DNA from: Alphaproteobacteria bacterium
Lineage (GTDB): Bacteria; Pseudomonadota; Alphaproteobacteria; Rhizobiales; Rhizobiaceae
Assembly (NCBI GenBank): GCA_030428345.1
Contig: JAUIBM010000189.1
Span: forward strand, 1-6,306
Reading direction: 5' to 3'
DNA length: 6,306 nucleotides
In this document: one piece after another, positions 1-5,352 of the stretch
How positions within the stretch are numbered: the first letter of the stretch is position 1
Layout: each line of letters opens with the position of its first letter
The notes under the pieces: generated by a model
Databases searched by the model: none
Told to the model about the DNA's origin: nothing
The model's input: the letters and a program-made list of their open reading frames with translations, nothing else
Made by a program: the position numbers and the translations under genes

Positions 1-368
1 ACCTCGAAGCCGTATGTCGCCAGGTTGCGACCCGGCTTGGAGGTGGGACGCAGAGCCTCCACCGTGACTTTCGAGCGGATCGTGTCGCCCAGCCGCACCG
101 GCCCGGCGAAGTCCCAGTTGATGTTCACAAGTCCGACTACCCGCTCGCCGAACAGCCCGGTATGCGTGGCCATTCCGATGGCTGTCGCCATGGTATGCGG
201 TCCATGCGCGATCCGGCCGCCGTGCTGGGTTGTGCGAGCGAATATCTCGTCGACATGGATTGGGGTGAAGTCGCCCACCAGGCCGGCAAACAGATTGACG
301 TCGCCCTCCCCGATGGTGCGCCCCATCGTCATGGCGCTGTCGCCGATATTCAGCGGTTTCATCGACAT
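1..368 (-). CDS. MaoC-type (R)-specific enoyl-CoA hydratase, C-terminus cut by the window edge
   Basis: The first 122 codons of a hot-dog-fold MaoC dehydratase, a family that adds water to trans-2-enoyl-CoA to give 3-hydroxyacyl-CoA. The hydratase-2 signature is visible: GDFTPIHVD at residues 32-40, with Asp33 and His38 in the positions of the catalytic Asp/His pair of PhaJ-like enzymes, followed by GGRIAHGPHTM at 50-60. The downstream stretch NINWDFAGPVRLGDTI fits the next strands of the fold. The reading frame leaves the window at position 1, so total length is unknown; single-domain members are about 140-170 residues. The ATG at 368-366 was chosen because a GGGGA lies about 10 nt upstream; a second ATG at 362-360 is possible. 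It is the third gene of the minus-strand operon, 17 nt after the SDR stop. The family is clear, the substrate is inferred only from context. No MaoC gene belongs to the classical Pseudomonas atu cluster. Confidence 0.88.
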   Translation of the reverse strand, partial: MSMKPLNIGDSAMTMGRTIGEGDVNLFAGLVGDFTPIHVDEIFARTTQHGGRIAHGPHTMATAIGMATHTGLFGERVVGLVNINWDFAGPVRLGDTIRSKVTVEALRPTSKPGRNLATYGFE

Positions 369-385
369 GTTGCGCTTTTCCCCGC

Positions 386-1252
386 CTAGACCTTGAAATA
401 ATCCGGCTTGCCGGTCGTCCAGGTCTCGCCCCAAAGCTGACCTCCACCATCGACCGTCAACAACTCTCCGGTGATGAAACTGCCGGCCGGACCGCCGAAA
501 TAGACGCAGGCCTCGGCGATGTCCCAACTGTCGCCGGCGCGCATCATCGGGTTGGAGCGCGGATAGGCGGCGCGCGCCTCCGGCGTGTAGACTTTCCAGC
601 CGTCCGTCTCGATCGCGCCGGGAGCGATGCAGTTGACGCGGATACCCAGGGGCGCCCATTCGACCGCCACGCTGCGGCTGAGTCCGATGACGCCGGCGCG
701 CGCCGCCACCGTGTGGGCGACGCCATACAGCCCGTGAGTCGTCACAACGACGATGTTGACGATGCTGCCGGGCTTACCGGCATCACGCCACTTGCGCGCC
801 GCCGCCTGCATCATGAACCAGGTGCCGTTGAGATTGGTATTGACTACCGCGTTCCAGCCCTTGACCGAAAAATCGATCGCCGGTTGCGGGAACTGGCCGC
901 CGGCGCTGTTGATGAGGGTGTCCAGGCGGCCGTGCTGCCCCCACACGCGATCGAAGAACGCCGCGACATTCTCCGGATCGCGGATGTCGACGGGCAAACC
1001 GCTGGCCTTCAATCCGCGTTCGCGCAATGCCGCTACAAGCAGGTCGATCTTGGCTTCGTTGCGCCCGGCGATCACGACATGGGCGCCCAAGCGGGCAAAG
1101 AGCCACGCCGCCGCCCGGCCGATGCCGCCTGCCCCGCCCGAGACAACCACCACCTGGCCGTCGAATGCGCCCGGCGCATAGACCGTCGGCTTCACCGCTA
1201 GCGTGGCGTCGTCCAGGCCAAAGCTCTCGCCCTCGGGCCCGGTGTCAGCCAT
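386..1252 (-). CDS. SDR-family oxidoreductase of the PECR / dienoyl-CoA reductase type
   Basis: A 288-residue Rossmann-fold dehydrogenase. The cofactor loop SGGAGGIGR is at residues 38-46, the adenine-side Asp at 89 (PVDIRD), NSAG at 115-118 and the C-terminal FITGELLTVDGG near 257. The stretch GGQFPQPA...KGWNAVVNTNLNGTW closely follows human peroxisomal trans-2-enoyl-CoA reductase (GGQF...KGW..V..TNL.GT), and so does HTVAARAGV at 180-188 (PECR: HSGAARAGV). As in PECR, the classical triad is absent: Val168, Thr181 and Arg185 sit where Ser, Tyr and Lys normally are. Basic Arg64 after strand 2 suggests NADP(H). The likely role is NADPH-dependent reduction of an unsaturated acyl-CoA, comparable to the SDRs AtuB/AtuG of terpene degradation; the direction and substrate are inferred. 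The ATG overlaps the end of the acyl-CoA dehydrogenase gene by 8 nt and has no strong ribosome site, so translation is probably coupled. About 30 residues precede the Rossmann core, as is usual in this subgroup. Confidence 0.9.
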   Translation of the reverse strand: MADTGPEGESFGLDDATLAVKPTVYAPGAFDGQVVVVSGGAGGIGRAAAWLFARLGAHVVIAGRNEAKIDLLVAALRERGLKASGLPVDIRDPENVAAFFDRVWGQHGRLDTLINSAGGQFPQPAIDFSVKGWNAVVNTNLNGTWFMMQAAARKWRDAGKPGSIVNIVVVTTHGLYGVAHTVAARAGVIGLSRSVAVEWAPLGIRVNCIAPGAIETDGWKVYTPEARAAYPRSNPMMRAGDSWDIAEACVYFGGPAGSFITGELLTVDGGGQLWGETWTTGKPDYFKV

Positions 1253-2468
1253 TGCGCTTCATGTCCTTGAGCAATTCGCCGGAAATGATCATCTTGCGCA
1301 CTTCCGTCGTGCCGGCGCCGATTTCCAGCAGCTTGATCGACCGGTAGAGCCGGTTGATCTCCGACTCCCAGATATAGCCGCTGCCCCCGTGGATTTGCAC
1401 CGCCAGATCGAGCACCTTGTGCACCGACTCCGCCGAATACATCACCGAGGCCGCGGTCAGCATGTGGATGTCGCCGCGGCCGCCTCCGCCCACTTCCAGC
1501 GGCGCCGCCTCGGCCAGCACGCGATAGGTGAAGGTCCGCATGGTCTCCACCAGCACATACATGTCAGCGAGCATGGATTGCACCATCTGGAAGGAGCCGA
1601 TCGGCTTGCCGAACTGTTGCCGCGTCTGGGCATATTCGATTGAAAGTTCCAGCGCCCTTTCCGCAACGCCGAGGCAGATGGGGGAGATCATGGCGCGTTC
1701 GAGGTCGAGGCCGCTCATCACGATGGCGACGCCCTCGTTCTCCGCGCCGACCATGTTCTCGGCCGGAACCCTGCATTCCTCGAACAGCAGTTCTCCCGTT
1801 TGGCTGCCCCGGAAACCCATCTTGTTGAGTTTCTGCGCCACCTTGAAGCCGGGCATGTCCTTCTCGACGATGAAGGCGGAAATGCCCTTTGCGCCCTTTT
1901 CACGATCGGTCTTGGCGTAGATCAGCAACACATCCGCGACCGGACCGTTGGTGATGTAGATCTTGCTGCCGTTCAGCACATAGTGGTCGCCGTCGCGCCG
2001 CGCGGTGGTTCGCATGGAACCCAGGGCGTCAGATCCAGCGCCGGGCTCGGTCAGCCCCAGCGCGCCAACCGTGCGGCCGGCGCACAGGTCGGGCAGGTAT
2101 CTGCGCCGCTGCGCCTCGTTGCCGTTTCGATAGATGTTGTTGAGGCACAGATTGTCATGCGCCACCCATGCCAGCCCCATGGCGTGATTCCAGCGAGAGA
2201 ACCCCTGCAGCACCAGCCCCGCGTCCTGGAGATCCATGCCCGCGCCGCCATATTCCTCGGGAATCGTGACGCCGAAGAAACCGTTCTCGCCGATCTTGGC
2301 GAAGGCGTCCTCCGGCCACCACTCTTCCGCGTCCATCCTCTCCGAGAGGGGATAAAGCTCATTGCGTGCGAAGCGGTCTGCCTGGTCGAGGACCACGCGC
2401 TGCTCATCATTCAGATCGAACGCCCTGGGCTGATTGTCGCCACGCGCGCCAGTTGCCGAATGGTTCAC
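1245..2468 (-). CDS. Acyl-CoA dehydrogenase, isovaleryl-CoA dehydrogenase type
   Basis: A 407-residue FAD-dependent acyl-CoA dehydrogenase of full family length. It introduces the alpha-beta double bond into an acyl-CoA and passes electrons to ETF. The N-terminal helical domain covers about residues 18-130. The beta domain carries the flavin motif GALGLTEPGAGSD (135-147) and LNGSKIYITNG (165-175). The C-terminal helical domain contains TRQQFGKPIGSFQ (282-294) and QIHGGSGYI (358-366). In most relatives the catalytic Glu is in a YEGT motif near the end; here that site reads IGAGTTE with Ala385, while Glu257 in SGLDLER matches the alternative base of isovaleryl-CoA dehydrogenase (Glu254 in human). 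This points to a 3-methyl-branched substrate such as isovaleryl-CoA or citronellyl-CoA (LiuA- or AtuD-like role); which one cannot be told. The GTG start at 2468-2466 has a perfect AGGAGG at 2481-2476, 7 nt away. First gene of the minus-strand operon. Confidence 0.93.
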   Translation of the reverse strand: MNHSATGARGDNQPRAFDLNDEQRVVLDQADRFARNELYPLSERMDAEEWWPEDAFAKIGENGFFGVTIPEEYGGAGMDLQDAGLVLQGFSRWNHAMGLAWVAHDNLCLNNIYRNGNEAQRRRYLPDLCAGRTVGALGLTEPGAGSDALGSMRTTARRDGDHYVLNGSKIYITNGPVADVLLIYAKTDREKGAKGISAFIVEKDMPGFKVAQKLNKMGFRGSQTGELLFEECRVPAENMVGAENEGVAIVMSGLDLERAMISPICLGVAERALELSIEYAQTRQQFGKPIGSFQMVQSMLADMYVLVETMRTFTYRVLAEAAPLEVGGGGRGDIHMLTAASVMYSAESVHKVLDLAVQIHGGSGYIWESEINRLYRSIKLLEIGAGTTEVRKMIISGELLKDMKRNG

Positions 2469-2475
2469 TGCATAT

Positions 2476-2481
2476 CCTCCT
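2476..2481 (-). promoter_or_regulatory. Ribosome binding site that fixes the GTG start of the acyl-CoA dehydrogenase
   Basis: On the minus strand this reads AGGAGG, a perfect anti-16S match, 7 nt before the GTG at 2468-2466. An out-of-frame ATG lies nearer, at 2473-2471, but it is only 2 nt from AGGAGG and is followed by one codon and TGA, so it cannot start the protein. An overlapping AAGAGG at 2484-2479 would be 5 nt from that ATG. Confidence 0.8.
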
Positions 2482-2551
2482 CTTGCTGCCGGAACTCATG
2501 TCCGGTCCCGGCGCCACGCACAACCGCAACGCTTCAGTTCACTCCGCTGTA

Positions 2552-2566
2552 ATGAACATACTTCAT
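2552..2566. promoter_or_regulatory. Candidate operator palindrome 1 (ATGAA-N5-TTCAT)
   Basis: An inverted repeat with perfect 5-bp arms, ATGAA and TTCAT, around a 5-nt spacer centred on 2559. It covers the candidate -10 of the minus-strand promoter. The second palindrome at 2672-2686 has the same length and nearly the same outer bases. The Pseudomonas atu cluster is controlled by a TetR-type repressor, AtuR, that binds two short inverted repeats in a divergent intergenic region; a similar arrangement is inferred here. No regulator gene is in the window. Confidence 0.45.
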
Positions 2567-2584
2567 CAAAACGCGAAAGGGCAA
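2555..2584 (-). promoter_or_regulatory. Candidate promoter of the minus-strand operon
   Basis: On the minus strand a -35-like TTGCCC (2584-2579) is followed, after 18 bp, by a -10-like TATGTT (2560-2555). Each matches four of six bases of the sigma-70 consensus. Transcription would begin near 2548 and leave a leader of about 80 nt before the GTG at 2468. The -10 lies inside the palindrome at 2552-2566, which fits repression. This is a pattern match only; no start site is known. Confidence 0.4.
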
Positions 2585-2614
2585 GCACCGAGCGCAAACT
2601 ATGTTTTTCAGCGA

Positions 2615-2627
2615 TTTTCCACGAAAA
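2615..2627. repeat. Short inverted repeat TTTTC-CAC-GAAAA
   Basis: Perfect 5-bp arms around a 3-nt centre in the middle of the divergent intergenic region. It lies upstream of both candidate promoters, where an activator could bind, but it shares no sequence with the two ATGAA palindromes. The AT-rich arms and short length make chance a real possibility. Confidence 0.25.
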
Positions 2628-2659
2628 CGGCAAATCAGCTGCGCTGGCATGACGCGAGG

Positions 2660-2688
2660 TTGACAAATTTGATGAATTGAAATCATTT
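2660..2688 (+). promoter_or_regulatory. Candidate promoter of the plus-strand operon
   Basis: A perfect -35 hexamer TTGACA at 2660-2665. At 17 bp spacing the -10 position (2683-2688) reads TCATTT, a poor match, and neighbouring spacings are no better. The start would be near 2695, leaving about 55 nt of leader before the GTG at 2750. The palindrome at 2672-2686 fills the gap between -35 and -10, a classic repressor position. The strong -35 and weak -10 lower the certainty. Confidence 0.4.
2672..2686. promoter_or_regulatory. Candidate operator palindrome 2 (ATGAATTGAAATCAT)
   Basis: A 15-bp imperfect palindrome centred on G2679. Six of seven base pairs match; only A2676/A2682 fails. It sits between the TTGACA and the -10 position of the plus-strand promoter. 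It shares ATGAA at the left end and TCAT at the right end with the palindrome at 2552-2566, and the total length is equal, so the two may bind the same dimeric regulator. Centres are 120 bp apart. Confidence 0.45.
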
Positions 2689-2723
2689 ACGTTCGACAGC
2701 CCTGCCTGCCAGAGGTCGGCGGC

Positions 2724-2753
2724 ATGGACAAAATTTGGGGGAGCAAGACGTGA
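2724..2753 (+). CDS. Possible 9-codon leader mini-ORF before the enoyl-CoA hydratase gene
   Basis: ATG at 2724 opens nine codons (MDKIWGSKT) and ends at TGA 2751-2753. An AGAGG at 2711-2715 gives it an 8-nt spaced ribosome site. Its stop overlaps the GTG start of the next gene in a GTGA, and the GGGGGAG ribosome site of that gene lies inside the mini-ORF. Ribosomes finishing the mini-ORF could therefore reinitiate on the hydratase gene. The peptide has no run of one amino acid that would suggest classical attenuation. It may simply be chance; there is no codon or homology evidence for it. Confidence 0.25.
   Translation: MDKIWGSKT
2737..2743 (+). promoter_or_regulatory. Ribosome binding site that decides the enoyl-CoA hydratase start
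   Basis: GGGGGAG ends 6 nt before the GTG at 2750-2752. The frame is open further upstream to a TTG at 2735, but that TTG overlaps this purine stretch and has no ribosome site at a useful distance, so GTG 2750 is preferred. Confidence 0.7.
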
Positions 2754-3532
2754 CCGGGCAAGTTCGCATTGAGCGCAATGGCGCCGTTCTGACCATCGTG
2801 ATCGACCGGCCCGAACGCCGCAACGCGCTGAACGAGTCTGTTGCATTGGCGATCGGCGCCGGACTCGACCAGGCGGAGGCAGACCGCGAGATCAGGGCCG
2901 TCGTGCTCACCGGAGCGGGCGAGAAGGCGTTCTGCGCCGGCGGTGACCTGCAGCCTTCGGCCGACGGAACACCGTTCACCATCGATGCCGCCGATCCGCG
3001 TCACTATGTTGCCCGCCTCCTGCGGCGGATGGATTCCTGCCGCCTTCCCCTGATCGCGCGGGTGAATGGCCACGCGCTGGCCGGCGGCTTTGGCCTCGTC
3101 TGCGCCTGCGACATGGTCGTTGCCCGCGAGGATGCGCTGCTCGGGGTCAGCGAGGTCAAGGTCGGCCTGTTCCCGATGATGATCCTGCCTTTCCTGCTGC
3201 GCACCGTCGCCTACCGCACCTTGATGGAGCTCTGCGTCACGGGCGAACCGATGAGCGCGGCCGAGGCGGCGAGCGAGAAAATCGTCAACTACTCGGTTCC
3301 GGCGGCCGAACTCGACAGCAAGCTCTCCTGGCTCCTCGACCGCGTCACCGGCAAATCCCCAACCGGCATCCGCCTTGGCAAGCAGGCCCTGTCGAAGATC
3401 CGGGAAATGTCGACCGACAGCGCGCTGGAATATGCGCAATTCATGCTCGCCAATATGGCTCGCACCCGCGATGCCCGCGAAGGCTTTGCCGCTTTCAACG
3501 AAAAGCGCGCCCCGAACTGGACCGGAGAATAG
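2750..3532 (+). CDS. Enoyl-CoA hydratase/isomerase (crotonase) family protein
   Basis: With the GTG start the protein is 260 residues, the usual crotonase length. The family landmarks are RPERRNALN (20-28), the first oxyanion-hole segment AFCAGGDL (60-67) and the second, NGHALAGGFGLVCACD (106-121). In rat enoyl-CoA hydratase two glutamates (144 and 164) activate the water. The second is kept here as Glu135 (SEVKVGLFP), but the first is Gly115. The C-terminal tail TRDAREGFAAFNEKRAPNW is typical of true hydratases. In this neighbourhood the likely role is hydration of a carboxylated branched enoyl-CoA, as done by AtuE (isohexenylglutaconyl-CoA) or LiuC (methylglutaconyl-CoA). With only one Glu, an isomerase or another crotonase reaction is also possible. 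It is the first full gene of the plus-strand operon; the atuA-like gene starts 5 nt after its stop. Confidence 0.9.
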   Translation: MTGQVRIERNGAVLTIVIDRPERRNALNESVALAIGAGLDQAEADREIRAVVLTGAGEKAFCAGGDLQPSADGTPFTIDAADPRHYVARLLRRMDSCRLPLIARVNGHALAGGFGLVCACDMVVAREDALLGVSEVKVGLFPMMILPFLLRTVAYRTLMELCVTGEPMSAAEAASEKIVNYSVPAAELDSKLSWLLDRVTGKSPTGIRLGKQALSKIREMSTDSALEYAQFMLANMARTRDAREGFAAFNEKRAPNWTGE

Positions 3533-3537
3533 GATCG

Positions 3538-5352
3538 ATGTCGAAATCCGTTCGCATAGGCTGCGGCGCAGGTTTCTGGGGCGACAGCCCGGAGGGCCCG
3601 CGACAGATCGTCGAGGCGGGGGTCGACTACCTGATCCTCGATTATCTGGCCGAAATCACCATGTCGATCCTGGCCCGCATGAAGGCCAGGAATCCGGACT
3701 TGGGCTACGCGACGGATTTCGTGGACATGGTGATGAACCCCCTGGCCGGGACCATTGCGGAAAAGCGGACCAAGGTCGTGACCAATGCCGGAGGCGTCAA
3801 TCCGCAGGCTTGCCGGGCAGCGCTCGAGGCGATCTTCAAGCAGGCCGGCGTGAACCTCAAGATCGCCGTCGTATGCGGCGACGATCTTTCCGCCAGGGTG
3901 GACGATTATCGCGCCGCAGGGGTAAGCGAGATGTTCTCCGGCGCGCCGATGCCCGGGCAGATCGCCAGCGTCAACGCCTATCTGGGCGCCTTTCCGATCG
4001 CCGCGGCGCTGGCGGCGGGAGCCGACATTGTCGTGACCGGACGGACGGTGGATTCCGCCCTTGCGCTCGGACCGCTGATCCACGAATTCGGCTGGAAGCC
4101 GGGCGATCACGACCTGCTTTCGGCAGGAAGCCTGGCCGGCCACATCATCGAATGCGGAACCCAGGCCACTGGCGGGGTGTTTACCGATTGGCGCAAGGTC
4201 GTGGGCTGGGATGACATGGGCTTTCCCATCGCGGAATGCCGTGCCGACGGGTCGATGGTGATCACAAAGCCGGAAGGCACCGGCGGGCTGGTTTCGGTCG
4301 GGTCGGTGTGCGAGCAGATTGTCTATGAGGTGGGCGATCCAGCATCCTATGTGCTGCCGGATGTGACTTGCGACTGGACGGGCGTCACGGTGGAGCAATC
4401 CGGCGGCGACAGGGTAACCGTGCGCGGCGCGCGTGGCCGGGCGCCGAGTTCGACCTACAAGGTCAGCGCCACCTATGCCGACGGCTATCGATCTGCGGTA
4501 ACGGTGATGATCGCCGGCCGGGACGCCGTCGCCAAGGCGAGGCGTACCGGCGAAGCCATCCTGGCCCGCTCGCAGCGCTTGATGAAGCAGGCAGGCTTCG
4601 GCGAATTCGCGGAAACCTCGATCGAGGTGCTCGGCTCGGAAGCCAGCTATGGGGCGCAAAGCAGAGCACTGGACACGCGCGAAGCCGTGCTCAAGATCGC
4701 GGTCCGCCATTCCAGCAAGGATGCGCTGAAGATATTCGGCAGGGAAATCTATCCCGCCGCCACCGCCATGGCCCAGAGCCTCACCGGGTTTTCCGGCGGC
4801 CGTCCTGAACCCCAACCCGTAATCCGGCTGTTCTCCTTTCTTGCCGACAAGAACGACGTCGCAGTCTCCGTCTCGATCGGCGACCAGACGCTTGAAATCG
4901 AGCCCACCCTTCAACCCGCACAAGAACCGGCCGCCGCGATGGCGGACAAGGCCGGCCCCTCCGAGGCGCAAGCTTCCGGCCCCCTCGCCGGTGTTCCGTT
5001 GCTTGCGCTGGCCCACGGCCGCAGCGGCGACAAGGGCGACATCGCCAATATCGGGGTGCTGGCGCGAGAGCATGACTTCCTGCCCTGGATCCGGCGCAGC
5101 CTGACGCCGGAAGCTGTCGGCGGATATTTCGCCCATTATGTCAGGGGCAAGGTCGTGCGGTACGAATGGCCAGGCATCGACGGCCTCAACTTCATGATGC
5201 ACCGGGCGCTTGGCGGTGGCGGGATCGCCTCGCTCCGTCACGATCCGCAAGGCAAGGCGCTTGCGCAGGTCCTGATGGATTTCCCGATCGAGGTTCCGGC
5301 CGAATGGCTGCAGCCCGGGGGTCGACTGGCCAATTGGGAGATCGAGGCATGA
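3538..5352 (+). CDS. atuA: AtuA-family protein (acyclic terpene utilisation), with fused C-terminal AtuA-related domain
   Basis: A 604-residue protein. Residues from about 4 to 445 form the AtuA domain (formerly DUF1446), recognised by RIGCGAGFWGD (6-16), DYLILDYLAEITMSILARM (near 30-48), VTNAGGVNP (near 81), GADIVVTGRTVDSALALGP (near 161-179) and AGSLAGHIIECGTQATGG (near 197-214). A Pro/Ala-rich linker (about 453-482) leads to a second domain of about 120 residues with the signature GRSGDKGDIANIGV (494-507) and YFAHYVRGKVVRYEWPG. In other genomes this second domain also occurs as a separate small AtuA-related protein. AtuA is needed for growth on citronellol/geraniol in Pseudomonas, but its reaction is unknown; it has no signal peptide or membrane segment, so it should be cytoplasmic. 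The ATG follows the hydratase stop by 5 nt, with GGAG at 3524-3527. Its TGA overlaps the ATG of the biotin carboxylase gene. Family assignment is firm; the terpene substrate is not. Confidence 0.92.
   Translation: MSKSVRIGCGAGFWGDSPEGPRQIVEAGVDYLILDYLAEITMSILARMKARNPDLGYATDFVDMVMNPLAGTIAEKRTKVVTNAGGVNPQACRAALEAIFKQAGVNLKIAVVCGDDLSARVDDYRAAGVSEMFSGAPMPGQIASVNAYLGAFPIAAALAAGADIVVTGRTVDSALALGPLIHEFGWKPGDHDLLSAGSLAGHIIECGTQATGGVFTDWRKVVGWDDMGFPIAECRADGSMVITKPEGTGGLVSVGSVCEQIVYEVGDPASYVLPDVTCDWTGVTVEQSGGDRVTVRGARGRAPSSTYKVSATYADGYRSAVTVMIAGRDAVAKARRTGEAILARSQRLMKQAGFGEFAETSIEVLGSEASYGAQSRALDTREAVLKIAVRHSSKDALKIFGREIYPAATAMAQSLTGFSGGRPEPQPVIRLFSFLADKNDVAVSVSIGDQTLEIEPTLQPAQEPAAAMADKAGPSEAQASGPLAGVPLLALAHGRSGDKGDIANIGVLAREHDFLPWIRRSLTPEAVGGYFAHYVRGKVVRYEWPGIDGLNFMMHRALGGGGIASLRHDPQGKALAQVLMDFPIEVPAEWLQPGGRLANWEIEA

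Noticed and set aside
369..385. A terminator between the SDR and the MaoC gene
   Set aside because: The 17-nt gap has no GC-rich stem followed by a T run; it only holds the ribosome site of the next gene.
1800..2552. A 250-codon plus-strand frame opposite the acyl-CoA dehydrogenase
   Set aside because: It reads through the start region and leader of the dehydrogenase and has no family motif; the minus-strand frame is a full-length dehydrogenase.
2735..2737. TTG as the start of the hydratase gene
   Set aside because: It overlaps the GGGGGAG ribosome site, whereas GTG 2750 is 6 nt behind that site and gives the usual crotonase N-terminus.
2687..3439. A 250-codon minus-strand frame opposite the hydratase gene
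   Set aside because: It covers the conserved crotonase motifs on the other strand, runs into the promoter region and has no convincing ribosome site or family match.
3289..5250. A 653-codon open frame on the minus strand across the hydratase and atuA genes
   Set aside because: It lies opposite two genes with clear family motifs in the plus frames. Its predicted protein is rich in His, Arg, Gly and Asp and shows no recognisable domain. Long antisense open frames are common in GC-rich coding DNA.
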